From the NCBI RefSeq assembly GCF_000607165.1, contig NZ_JFZG01000008.1, forward strand, positions 641,215 to 705,214: a DNA stretch of 64,000 bases, in the 5' to 3' direction. The stretch comes from Ralstonia pickettii. GTDB taxonomy: Bacteria; Pseudomonadota; Gammaproteobacteria; Burkholderiales; Burkholderiaceae. A program made the translations under genes and the position numbers. The notes under the pieces were generated by a model. The model ran no database searches. It was not told the origin of the DNA and saw only the letters and a list, made by a program, of their open reading frames with translations. Shown here in pieces: positions 7,078 to 14,341 of this stretch; within the stretch, counting starts at the first letter, position 1, and every line of letters begins with the position of its first letter.

Positions 7078-7804
7078 TACCACCATGCTGGCCACCGTAC
7101 CTTCCCCGTTCCATGCGGCCGCAGGCCGCTTCGTCAACTGCGCCCTGGCGCACTTCAGTCTGCTGGCCTACGGCCGCGTAGTGGCCGTGCCTGGCGCCCA
7201 CGGTGTGCCGCACGGCAGCGTCCTGCAGGTGACGGGGCACGGCGCCGGCGGCGACCTGGTTGCTGTCTCCCCCGTACCCCCTTCAAGAGAGAGCCGGCCG
7301 GGAGCCTTCGGCCAGGCGCTGGAAGCGAGGGGCGTGCATAGCTTTTTCCAATGGGGGGGCACGGGCAGCGCAGAAGCCCCGTGGAAATCGGGCCTCGGTC
7401 GCGCTAAGTCCTTGATTCTGGAAGCGATGCCGCCCACAAGTCGGGGGCGATTTTCCACAGGTTGCGGTTGTTTCTCCACGGGTCGCGATTCGGCCGCTTG
7501 CCCCGCCGCCCCTTCTTTCTCTCTCTCTAAATCATTGAAAGAGAAGAAGAAAGAACGGGGAGAGAAGCAGGCAGGGCGCGCGCAAGGGCATCCACGGGTT
7601 GAGGGCGTTTTTCCACGGGTTCGGACCCCTGCCTATTTTTTCATCCACGGATTCCACAGGTCAGAAGCGCCCAACACGTGGAAACCTGTGGACGGAAAGC
7701 GCCGCGAAATCAATGGGTTAGTTCTTCGCGAATGTGAATCCACAGGTCCACAGGTTGCAATGCGTGTGGTCCCCTCGCGCGGCTTGAGACGGGGGCGGAC
7801 ATGA
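7064..7804 (+). CDS. Possible CDS overlying the origin-like repeats
   Basis: The ATG at 7064 has GGAGG 6 bases upstream and overlaps the primase end by 14 bp. The frame stays open for 246 residues and stops with a TGA overlapping the excisionase ATG (ATGA at 7801-7804). The first 70 residues read like protein. From about 7280 on, the composition is odd, a purine/pyrimidine hairpin intervenes, and the TCCACRGGT repeats fall in different frames (FSTG, HPRV, FPRV), so selection there is on DNA rather than peptide. Either a genuine gene holds the origin or only a shorter product is made. No family recognised. Confidence 0.35.
   Translation: MSMPDTTMLATVPSPFHAAAGRFVNCALAHFSLLAYGRVVAVPGAHGVPHGSVLQVTGHGAGGDLVAVSPVPPSRESRPGAFGQALEARGVHSFFQWGGTGSAEAPWKSGLGRAKSLILEAMPPTSRGRFSTGCGCFSTGRDSAACPAAPSFSLSKSLKEKKKERGEKQAGRAQGHPRVEGVFPRVRTPAYFFIHGFHRSEAPNTWKPVDGKRREINGLVLRECESTGPQVAMRVVPSRGLRRGRT
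7377..7755. repeat. Origin-like cluster of TCCACRGGT repeats
   Basis: Forward copies of TCCAC(A/G)GG(T) start at 7454, 7475, 7591, 7612, 7644 (degenerate), 7653, 7739 and 7747; inverted copies lie at 7377-7385 (one mismatch) and 7684-7692. Several are preceded by T runs, giving TTTTCCACA, which fits the DnaA-box consensus TTWTNCACA. The last two overlap by one base as a tandem pair. Repeats clustered just after a primase-helicase gene are what an iteron-type replication origin looks like. Whether DnaA or the element's own protein binds them is not known. Confidence 0.6.
7509..7560. repeat. Imperfect purine/pyrimidine hairpin inside the origin field
   Basis: A pyrimidine run (CCCCTTCTTTCTCTCTC at 7509-7525) faces a purine run (GAGAAGAAGAAAGAACGGGG ending at 7560) across an AT-rich middle (TAAATCATTG). 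The arms can pair over about 17 bp with small offsets. It splits the TCCACRGGT repeats into two groups. It could be a duplex-unwinding element, a primase start structure or a terminator. Confidence 0.45.
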
Positions 7805-8148
7805 CGGGAATAGGCACCACGATCGACCTGGGCGCGGCTGCAAAGCTGTTGGGCGCCCATCCGGAGACCGTGCGACTCAAGGCAAAGGCTGGCGAGTTGC
7901 CCGGGCGCAAAGTGGGTAAGCGATGGATGTTTTCGACCATTGCCCTCGAACGTTACCTCGCCGGAGAATGGGTCCCGCGAGTTGTGCAGGGCGAACAGGC
8001 AAAGGAAGGTGAGCCATGTCGCTCTTCAAACGTAAAGGCAGTAGCAACTGGTATTACAAGCTGTACCCCCCTGGAGGCGGCACGCCGCTACAGGGCAGCA
8101 CTGGAACCTGCGACCGCGCGCAGGCCCAGGAGTACCACGACCGCCTAA
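7801..8148 (+). CDS. Excisionase-like helix-turn-helix protein
   Basis: Encodes 115 residues. Residues 8-58 (LGAAAKLLGAHPETVRLKAKAGELPGRK...) form a MerR-like winged HTH of the HTH_17/excisionase type, which bends DNA at att sites to direct the integrase toward excision. The last ~45 residues overlap the integrase start by 133 bp in another frame and read as low-complexity, so they are probably not structured. The start overlaps the upstream stop by ATGA. Its regulation may be tied to the repressor: operator-like sequence lies at 7722-7743. Confidence 0.75.
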   Translation: MTGIGTTIDLGAAAKLLGAHPETVRLKAKAGELPGRKVGKRWMFSTIALERYLAGEWVPRVVQGEQAKEGEPCRSSNVKAVATGITSCTPLEAARRYRAALEPATARRPRSTTTA

Positions 8149-9104
8149 AGGTGGATCTGTGGAATCAGGCGAAGCTCGGGCAACGCCCGCGCTACACCTG
8201 GAACGACGCTGTGGTGCGATACGTGGAGGCACGGGCCGACCGCTCCAGCATCGAGACCACGAAGACGCATCTGCGCTGGCTTGATCGCCGCCTCTCAGGT
8301 GTCGAGCTGGCCGCGATCGGGTTGGATCGGATCGAAACGATTGCTGCCGCGAAGCGCGCCGAACGGCGCATCGTGAAGACGCGGGACGGGGTGAAGGAGC
8401 TGCCCGGTACGGTCAGCGTCGGCACCGTGCGACGGGTGGTGGGCGTGCTGGTGGCTGTGCTGAATGCTGCGGCGGAATGGGGGTGGATCGACGCGGCCCC
8501 CAAGATGAAGCGGCGAAAAGGCACGGCGAAGCGCATCCGTTGGCTGACGCCAGCGGAGGCGGAACGGTTGCTGGGCGAGTTGCCCGACCATCTGGCCGAG
8601 ATGGCGCGTTTTTCCCTGGAGACTGGGCTGCGGCGTGCCAACGTGACGGGCCTGCAGTGGTCGCAAGTAGACCTGGTGCGCCGGGTCGCCTGGATTCATC
8701 CCGACCAAGCGAAGGCGCGCAAGGCCATCACCGTGCCGCTGTCGGAAACCGCTGTGGCGATCTTGCGACGGCAGTTTCCGAAGCCCCGATTGCCCGAACA
8801 CGTGGACAGCGTGTTCGTGTACCGGGGCGCGCCGGTGTACCAGACCGTCACGGCGGCCTGGCGCAAGGCGCTGGCGCGGGCGCAGATCAGCAACTTCCGT
8901 TGGCACGATCTGCGCCACACGTGGGCGAGCTGGCACGTGCAACGCGGCACGCCGCTGCAGGTGCTGAAGGAGCTGGGTGGGTGGGAAACGATGGAGATGG
9001 TGCAGCGGTATGCCCACCTGTCGGCCGGCCACCTGGCGCAGTGGGTGGTGCCGCTTACCGAGACGCCGGAACAGGCGCCGGAGCTGAAGGTAGCTGCAAT
9101 TTAG
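8016..9104 (+). CDS. int: Tyrosine recombinase integrase
   Basis: Encodes 362 residues with a strong ribosome site (GGAAGGTGAG before the ATG). The N-terminal domain (about 50-160) fits the SAM-like arm/core-binding region. The catalytic set is complete: Arg206 in TGLRRANV, His297 and Arg300 in HDLRH, Trp in GGWE, and Tyr332 in QRYAHLS. The gene ends 54 bp before the 3' end of tRNA-Arg, the presumed attachment site. It starts 133 bp inside the excisionase frame, so synthesis of the two proteins is likely linked. Confidence 0.95.
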   Translation: MSLFKRKGSSNWYYKLYPPGGGTPLQGSTGTCDRAQAQEYHDRLKVDLWNQAKLGQRPRYTWNDAVVRYVEARADRSSIETTKTHLRWLDRRLSGVELAAIGLDRIETIAAAKRAERRIVKTRDGVKELPGTVSVGTVRRVVGVLVAVLNAAAEWGWIDAAPKMKRRKGTAKRIRWLTPAEAERLLGELPDHLAEMARFSLETGLRRANVTGLQWSQVDLVRRVAWIHPDQAKARKAITVPLSETAVAILRRQFPKPRLPEHVDSVFVYRGAPVYQTVTAAWRKALARAQISNFRWHDLRHTWASWHVQRGTPLQVLKELGGWETMEMVQRYAHLSAGHLAQWVVPLTETPEQAPELKVAAI

Positions 9105-9158
9105 CTACAGTCGGGTAGGGCAGGGAGAAGGGAGGGTGCTGCGAAGTGTTGTCAGGCT

Positions 9159-9234
9159 TGGCGCGCCCGGCTGGGATCGAACCAGCAACCCCTGCCTTCG
9201 GAGGGCAGTACTCTATCCATTGAGCTACGGGCGC
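9159..9234 (-). tRNA. tRNA-Arg (anticodon CCG)
   Basis: On the minus strand the sequence folds as a complete cloverleaf of 76 bases: acceptor GCGCCCG/CGGGCGC, an anticodon stem CTGCC/GGCAG with loop CTCCGAA (anticodon CCG, reading CGG), a T arm with TTCGATC, discriminator G and an encoded CCA. The 3' end points at the integrase gene, so this tRNA is the probable integration target. The element would have to restore the tRNA 3' end on insertion, since the gene is intact. Confidence 0.95.
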
Positions 9235-9397
9235 ATATCGGCACAGAACGCACCGAAAGAGAAGCCCCGCAGGATAGCGCATTTGGGCGCAAGCGTCCAT
9301 CGCACGCCCGTGACCCCCTGGGTACGAGGCCTGCTGCTGCAACGTTTCGTTGGGTTTTTGACGCAGGTCGAAAAGCGGCGCCTAGGGCTGTCCCGCG

Positions 9398-9427
9398 TGT
9401 CAAAGGCCAAAGCATTACGGATATAAT
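9398..9427 (+). promoter_or_regulatory. Promoter with a perfect TATAAT, upstream of the cytochrome
   Basis: The 381-bp stretch between the tRNA and the cytochrome gene has no credible ORF. It holds an exact TATAAT (9422-9427) with a poor -35 candidate (TGTCAA, 9398-9403). The implied leader is about 180 bases and contains two small hairpins (GACAG-GT-CTGTC and GGCGAT-TGA-ATCGCC). Confidence 0.5.
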
Positions 9428-9615
9428 CGCGCGTTATTTGCCAGAAGAAAGACGGGGACAGGTCTGTCTGGGCCGACGCGGCGATTGAATCGCCACGGTC
9501 TTCCTGCCCTCATCGCGATCCAATGCGGCCCCCACGCCCTGCCGGCGATGCTCGTGACCTTGCCGGCGGCGCTCTGAGGGCTCCAAGAGCGGTTTCACCA
9601 TCCTGAGAGTTGAGC

Positions 9616-10512
9616 ATGAGCGACGCGCAACACGACGAACACGAGCCTCTGATCAAGACCCCCAAGCAGCTGATCATCGCGGTGATCGCCGCCTTTGTCG
9701 TTCCCATTCTCATCATCATCCTGCTGGCCAATTACGTTGGCCTGGGCGCCAGGGAAGGCGCGGGCGGTTCCGGCATGTCGGAAGAGGCCGTCAACGATCG
9801 CATCAAGCCCGTTGCGCAACTCGAACTGAAAGACCCGAGCGCACCGCACGTTTTCAAGACGGGCGAGCAGCTCTATAAGGAAGTCTGCGCGACCTGTCAC
9901 GCGGCTGGCGTGGCTGGCGCGCCCAAATTTGGCGACGCGGCAAGCTGGGGCCCGCGCCTGCCGCAGGGCCTGGATGGCCTGACGAAGGTGGCGTTGGCCG
10001 GCAAGGGCGGCATGCCCGCACGCGGCGGCACGTCGCCGGATGACGTCAGCGACTACGAAATCGAACGCGCCATCGTCTACATGGCCAACTCCGCTGGCGG
10101 CAAGCTGCAAGAACCGGCTGCACCGGCGGGCGCGGGCGCAGCCCCGGCTGCTGCATCGGCACCGGAAGCTTCGGCGCCGGCGGCTGCCCCCGCTCCGGCC
10201 GCTGCTGCGCCGGCACCCGCTGCTGCAGCACCGGCCGCGCCGGCTGCGGCTGCCGCACCGCAAGCCTCTGCGGGTGAAGTCGGCAAGAAAGTCTACGATT
10301 CGACTTGCCAGATGTGCCACGCCGCCGGAGTGGCTGGCGCGCCCAAGTTTGGCGACAAGGCCGCCTGGGCGCCGCGCATTGCCCAAGGCAAGGCCAAGTT
10401 GTATGACTCCGCGCTGCACGGCAAGGGCGCGATGCCGCCCAAGGGCACTTATGCCGGCTCCGATGACGACGTGAAAGCCGCCGTCGACTACATGGCCGCC
10501 GCTGCCAAGTAA
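9616..10512 (+). CDS. Membrane-anchored dihaem cytochrome c (c5-like)
   Basis: Encodes 298 residues from the ATG at 9616; two codons upstream a TTG is also in frame. An N-terminal membrane helix (about 20-43) anchors the protein, and two haem c domains follow, each with CxxCH: Cys91-Cys94-His95 and Cys231-Cys234-His235. The two domains share the run AAGVAGAPKFGD, showing internal duplication. An Ala/Pro-rich linker of about 55 residues joins them. The layout fits an electron carrier between the quinol-oxidising complex and a terminal oxidase at the inner membrane. The exact redox partners cannot be read from the sequence. Confidence 0.9.
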   Translation: MSDAQHDEHEPLIKTPKQLIIAVIAAFVVPILIIILLANYVGLGAREGAGGSGMSEEAVNDRIKPVAQLELKDPSAPHVFKTGEQLYKEVCATCHAAGVAGAPKFGDAASWGPRLPQGLDGLTKVALAGKGGMPARGGTSPDDVSDYEIERAIVYMANSAGGKLQEPAAPAGAGAAPAAASAPEASAPAAAPAPAAAAPAPAAAAPAAPAAAAAPQASAGEVGKKVYDSTCQMCHAAGVAGAPKFGDKAAWAPRIAQGKAKLYDSALHGKGAMPPKGTYAGSDDDVKAAVDYMAAAAK

Positions 10513-10532
10513 GCCGTCCCGCATTCCCGAAG

Positions 10533-10557
10533 AAGCCCGCCCCGTGCGGGCTTTTTT
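10533..10557 (+). terminator. Rho-independent terminator after the cytochrome gene
   Basis: AAGCCCGC-CCCGT-GCGGGCTT forms a perfect 8-bp stem and is followed by a T run, 21 bp after the cytochrome stop. Confidence 0.9.
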
Positions 10558-10687
10558 GTTGTCTGCCGTGGCAGCGTCACGCGCGGGGCATGCGGTTTGC
10601 TACGCCAAATTCGAATGTGCAGAGAGCGAGGCAGCTATGCTGCGTCGCCCCGCATACGTCTGTGAAATGAGGCAAACGGAGGTTGCG

Positions 10688-11101
10688 ATGCGAACGGAAC
10701 GAACGACGCTGATCTACTGGGTGGCTGCCGCGCTGGCAATCGGTAGCTCGACCGCCATGGCGGCCGACAACTGGGTCAAGCTGGCCCCGCTGGCCGACAA
10801 CGGCGGCTCGCTCTATCTGGACAAGGACTCCATTGAGCACAACAAGGACGGCACCGTGCGTGCCACGACGCGCGACGCCTATGACGCGCCCCGCAAGCTC
10901 TCCGACGGCAGGGCGTACCAGTACGACACACGCACGTCCGTCTACGACTGCAAGGAAGGGCGCATCCTGCCGGTCAGCGCGCTGATCCAGGACGGCCAGC
11001 ACGCCACGGTGCTCACCAAAAACATCGACGGCCCCCGCTGGGAAGCCGTCGTGTCGCGCTCAGAGGGCGAGGCAATCCTGCACGCTGTCTGCCAAAAATA
11101 G
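10688..11101 (+). CDS. Exported adhesin-E-like protein
   Basis: Start set at the ATG at 10688 (GGAGG, 5 bases upstream); the open frame extends further 5' only across the terminator. The product is 137 residues with a signal peptide ending around TAMA-AD. The mature part has the features of the surface-adhesin protein E family: a conserved Trp early (NWVKL), a short strand set, and a YDC plus a C-terminal VC pair that could form a disulphide. In Haemophilus, protein E binds host molecules, but in environmental betaproteobacteria these are mostly uncharacterised exported proteins. Single gene, convergent with its neighbour. Confidence 0.65.
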   Translation: MRTERTTLIYWVAAALAIGSSTAMAADNWVKLAPLADNGGSLYLDKDSIEHNKDGTVRATTRDAYDAPRKLSDGRAYQYDTRTSVYDCKEGRILPVSALIQDGQHATVLTKNIDGPRWEAVVSRSEGEAILHAVCQK

Positions 11102-11117
11102 TGCGCCGACGACAGCG

Positions 11118-12191
11118 TTATTGGACGGCCGCTGCCGGCGCGAGGTCGACACGCAGCGTGCCGTCCGCATCCATGTGCGTGGTGCCGCGTGCGGCGGCCT
11201 CGCGGTAGTGATACAGGTCGAAGCGCAGCGGCCCGCGCGTTGACGTATCGGTCACCAGCACGCGGCTGTTGGTCACCAGCACGTTGTACATCTTCAAGTC
11301 ACCGGACTGGATCCAGATGCGGCTGGCCGCGTCGGTTGGTGCAGACGCACACATCGCGGGCGCGGGGCCGAACCCGAGCACCAGCCCGTCCGGCGTGACA
11401 CGCGCCGTTTTCATTTGACCGATCAGGCGCGGCGGCGGGAAGACGGTGTATTGGTCCAGCACCATGTCATTACCGTCCAGCTTGGCGCCGTCGCGATTGA
11501 GCGGCGCAAGCCCCGACAATTCCAGCCCCATTCCCTTGAGCAGCGCCAGTGTCTGGATACCCATCACGCGGGCCTCGGTGGGCGTATAGACGAGGTAGCG
11601 CGATTCCTTGAGCGCCAATGTGCCCCGCATGCCGAACGGCAGCCACACGCCGGGAAAATGATTGCGTAGCTTGAGCCCGCCCGACACGTCGAGCACGCCG
11701 TCGCCCGGCGTGAGCGACAGCGCATTGAGCGAGCGCGGCGAATAGTCGAGCAGATACCGGTTGAACAGCGCGTCGAGCGAATCCTTGGGCACCGTCACTT
11801 CGCCGCCGAGGATGCGGATGTCGAACTGGCTCGGATCGTCCATGTCGACGGGCTGGCCCGGCTTGTGTGGCACGAGCTGCGCGGTGAGTTGGTGCACGCG
11901 GAAGCCGATGTCGCCGGTGATGCGGAAATCCACATCACGCATCTGCACGACGGGCGGTGCCGTGCCCGAGTCGCGCGCAACGGCGGGGCCGCTGGCGTTG
12001 GGCGCTCCGGAGGAAGGATCGCAGCGCTGCGCCCATTGCTGGCGTACCGCGGTCAACTCCTTGCGTTGCGCGCTGGCCATCGGCGGCTCGGCAGCGCGGG
12101 CGAGCGCACTGGCCACGAGGCCGGCCAAGCCGAGCGTCACCAACGCCAGGCGCAACATCAGAGCGGCGAGAGCGAAGGCGGGGGCGATCAT
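11118..12191 (-). CDS. Exported protein of unknown function, paralogue of the upstream gene
   Basis: Encodes 357 residues with an N-terminal signal (hydrophobic to about residue 33). The body begins with VDFRITGDIGFRVHQLTAQL and has repeated beta-rich segments with a PPPRLIG-type turn and DGLVLGFG near the end. The same order of motifs is seen in the protein encoded at 12188-13345, so the two are paralogues from a tandem duplication. The pattern reminds me of lipid-binding TULIP-type proteins (DUF2993/LmeA-like), but this is only a resemblance. Its start overlaps the upstream stop by ATGA. Confidence 0.65.
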   Translation of the reverse strand: MIAPAFALAALMLRLALVTLGLAGLVASALARAAEPPMASAQRKELTAVRQQWAQRCDPSSGAPNASGPAVARDSGTAPPVVQMRDVDFRITGDIGFRVHQLTAQLVPHKPGQPVDMDDPSQFDIRILGGEVTVPKDSLDALFNRYLLDYSPRSLNALSLTPGDGVLDVSGGLKLRNHFPGVWLPFGMRGTLALKESRYLVYTPTEARVMGIQTLALLKGMGLELSGLAPLNRDGAKLDGNDMVLDQYTVFPPPRLIGQMKTARVTPDGLVLGFGPAPAMCASAPTDAASRIWIQSGDLKMYNVLVTNSRVLVTDTSTRGPLRFDLYHYREAAARGTTHMDADGTLRVDLAPAAAVQ

Positions 12192-13345
12192 GGCGCGGTC
12201 CTCTTGGCGAGTTGCAGGGCGGGTTTGCCCGCTTTGGCGAGGGCAGTTGCCTTCGCGGGCTTGGTGGCGGCGATCGAGTCGAACGACGGCATCAGCACGC
12301 GGATGCCGCCGTCGGGCGAGAAGCGCAGCGACCCTGCCACAAGCTGATCGCGATAGCGGTACAGGTTGAAGACGAACGGTTTGGCCGGGTCGGCCACGAC
12401 GATATCGATGCGCGCGTTCATCGGCATCGAGCGCATGAACCGGATGTCGCCGCCGCGAAAGAGGATGTACGGGCGCTGCGCGTCAGCGGCGTTGGCCAGC
12501 GGCGGCATCTGCGGGTTGCCATCGCCGATCTGCATGAGCAGCCCCTCGCGCGTGACACGAATGGCGGAGAGCTTCAAATCCAGCGCAGGGGGCGGAAACA
12601 GCTTCGGCACCTGCATGACGATTTCGCTCGCGGTCAGTTGAACGGCAGGCGTCGACACCGGCAACAGATCGGCCAGTTCGATATGCGCGGCGCCCATCAG
12701 CGCGCTGGCATCCTGGCCTCGCACCTTGACCACGTTGGGGCGGAACACGATGGTTTGCGGGTCGCGCAGGACCAGCGGGCCGCGCAGTTCGATCGGCACC
12801 CACGCGCCCCGACGGCGCATCTCGGCGCGCATGTCGAGTGTGCCGTCGTCGAGCGAGAAGCTGAAGTTGCGCAGCGGAGGGTCATCGCCCGGCCCGCGCG
12901 CAAAGACCACGGTATTGAACAGCGCGGCCATGCTCTCGGCCGTGACGCGTACCGAACCATTCACTGGCTGCAGCGTGTACGACGACACATCGTCGAGCCA
13001 CACCGGATCGCCTGGCGCACGCGGCACCATGCGTAGCGCGAGCTGATCGACCAGGAAACCCACGCCGCCATCGAAGCGGAAATCGACATGACGCAGATAC
13101 GAGATCGCATCGGGCTGGCCGGAATCGCGCAGCGTGGCGGGCCGTACCTCGCGCGTGGCGAGGTTGCCCGACTGGAACGGTGCGCGGGCTTGCGCGCGTG
13201 CATCTTCCAGCTGCTTGGCCTTTTCGGCCTCGATGGCGCCGTGTTCGTCGCTGGCGGTGGCGCAGCTTTGCAGCAGCAGCGCCGCAACCACCGCGCCCGC
13301 AGCCCGGAGCGCGCTATTACGGTGACGCAAGGTCAAGTCCCACAT
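12188..13345 (-). CDS. Lipoprotein of unknown function, tandem paralogue
   Basis: The ATG at 13345 has GAGGAG 7 bases upstream. The product is 385 residues with a lipoprotein signal ending LLLQSC (Cys28), so it is probably lipid-anchored, unlike its exported paralogue downstream. Shared features with that paralogue are VDFRFDGGVGFLVDQL, a middle segment where the Asn-Phe or Ser-Leu strand is followed by a GTLDM-type turn, and a PPPAL turn before TREGLLM. The two may form a pair acting on envelope lipids or cell-surface material; this is inference. It is divergent from a MerR regulator. Confidence 0.65.
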   Translation of the reverse strand: MWDLTLRHRNSALRAAGAVVAALLLQSCATASDEHGAIEAEKAKQLEDARAQARAPFQSGNLATREVRPATLRDSGQPDAISYLRHVDFRFDGGVGFLVDQLALRMVPRAPGDPVWLDDVSSYTLQPVNGSVRVTAESMAALFNTVVFARGPGDDPPLRNFSFSLDDGTLDMRAEMRRRGAWVPIELRGPLVLRDPQTIVFRPNVVKVRGQDASALMGAAHIELADLLPVSTPAVQLTASEIVMQVPKLFPPPALDLKLSAIRVTREGLLMQIGDGNPQMPPLANAADAQRPYILFRGGDIRFMRSMPMNARIDIVVADPAKPFVFNLYRYRDQLVAGSLRFSPDGGIRVLMPSFDSIAATKPAKATALAKAGKPALQLAKRTAP

Positions 13346-13372
13346 CGACGGTCTCCTCGTCGCGAGAAACGC

Positions 13373-13389
13373 ACCGGAAACGTTCCGGT
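13373..13389. promoter_or_regulatory. Perfect inverted repeat between a lipoprotein operon and merR
   Basis: ACCGGAA-ACG-TTCCGGT is a perfect 7-bp inverted repeat in the 86-bp divergent gap. It lies 28 bp from the lipoprotein start and 43 bp from the MerR start. A symmetric site of this kind is a good candidate operator for the MerR protein controlling itself and the lipoprotein operon. Confidence 0.6.
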
Positions 13390-13431
13390 AACCGACGCGG
13401 TCTGTCGCCGCGCTCGTGTAGAATTTTTTGC

Positions 13432-14250
13432 ATGCCTGCCCGCAAACCAACCGGCGATGCCGGTCCACCCGCTATTCCGCCTGCCCGCGAGTTCACCATC
13501 GATGAACTGGCGCGCGCGGCTGAAACCACCGTCCGCAACGTCCGCTCGTATCAGGATCGCGGCCTGATCGATCCGCCCGAGCGGCGTGGTCGCGTGGGTA
13601 TCTACACGCAGGCGCATCTGGGGCGGCTCAAGCTCATTAATCACCTGCTCGGGCGCGGCTACACGCTCTCCAACATCCAGGAGCTGCTCAAGGCCATCGT
13701 CGAGGGCCATGACCTGCGCTCCATTCTCGGGCTCGAATCCGCCATCGCCAGCCCGTGGTCGGATGAGTCGCCCAAGCACTACTCGCTCCTGGCACTGGCC
13801 AAGCTGTTTGGCCGTGCCATGTCGCGTCAGGCGCTCGCGCGGGCCATTTCGCTTGGCCTGCTTGAACCCGATGGCCTCGGCTATCTGGCGCGCAGCCCGA
13901 AAGCACTGCTGGCCGGCGCGCAGATGGCAAAGGCCGGTTTCCCGCTGGTCGAAGTGCTCGACATCATCGAGCGTGCCCGGCCGCATACGCAGGCGGTGGC
14001 CGACGATCTCGTCTCCATGGTCGTGCGCGAACTCGACAAATACGGCAGCGATCTGCCACCGGTCGAAGACGTGCCGCGTCTGGTCGACGTGATCTGGCGC
14101 ATCCGTCCGCTGGCGCTGGTGGCGGTTGAAGCCGAGCTGATGCGCGCACTTGAGACGGCCGCCAACAAATACCTGGGCGACCGCGTGGCGCAGGTCATCG
14201 AGCACATGCATGAACCGCCAGGCAACGCGCCTGGGCCGGACAAAGGCTAG
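13432..14250 (+). CDS. MerR-family transcriptional regulator
   Basis: Start set at the ATG at 13432, giving 272 residues. A MerR winged HTH (FTIDELARAAETTVRNVRSY...) begins near residue 20, then the usual RGRVGIYTQAHLGRL segment and a long helix. The C-terminal 170 residues are an uncharacterised, largely helical effector part, with no conserved metal cysteines, so a metal sensor is unlikely. A -10-like TAGAAT lies at 13419-13424, close to the start. It is divergent from the two envelope paralogues, with a perfect palindrome in between. Confidence 0.85.
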   Translation: MPARKPTGDAGPPAIPPAREFTIDELARAAETTVRNVRSYQDRGLIDPPERRGRVGIYTQAHLGRLKLINHLLGRGYTLSNIQELLKAIVEGHDLRSILGLESAIASPWSDESPKHYSLLALAKLFGRAMSRQALARAISLGLLEPDGLGYLARSPKALLAGAQMAKAGFPLVEVLDIIERARPHTQAVADDLVSMVVRELDKYGSDLPPVEDVPRLVDVIWRIRPLALVAVEAELMRALETAANKYLGDRVAQVIEHMHEPPGNAPGPDKG

Positions 14251-14257
14251 TGTCTCC

Positions 14258-14299
14258 GGCGCGCCCATGCGTGGGGCGCGCCTTATCTATTTCTAGTTT
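14258..14299 (+). terminator. Terminator after the MerR gene
   Basis: GGCGCGCCC-(7)-GGGCGCGCC forms a perfect 9-bp GC-rich stem and is followed by a T-rich stretch (TTATCTATTTCTAGTTTG). Confidence 0.7.
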
Positions 14300-14341
14300 G
14301 ATCCTGATACGACGGGTGCTGCAGGCGTTTTGAATGCCTGC

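Larger units (their letters stand above)
1..9234. mobile_element. Right end of an integrated P2-like prophage or satellite
   Basis: The block combines an XRE repressor with a divergent early operon, an Ogr/Delta-type zinc finger, a primase-helicase, an excisionase-like HTH protein and a tyrosine integrase whose gene ends 54 bp from the 3' end of tRNA-Arg. That is the usual layout of an element integrated into a tRNA 3' end. Ogr/Delta proteins are late-gene activators of P2 phages and P4 satellites. No structural genes are visible, and the left end lies outside the window, so P2-like prophage and satellite cannot be told apart. The exact crossover point inside the tRNA is not determinable here because the second att copy is missing. 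Confidence 0.85.

Noticed and set aside
5209..7137. A 642-codon open frame on the minus strand opposite the primase
   Set aside because: It lies wholly antisense to a gene with clear TOPRIM and Walker motifs. Its translation is His/Arg/Gln-rich with no domain, as expected from a shadow of high-GC coding DNA.
7454..7755. The TCCACRGGT repeats as a CRISPR array
   Set aside because: Repeat units are only 9 bp, irregularly spaced and present in both orientations, with no cas genes. They fit iterons or DnaA boxes better.
9434..9615. A riboswitch in the cytochrome leader
   Set aside because: Only two tiny hairpins are seen and no known aptamer core is recognisable, so it is listed as leader sequence only.
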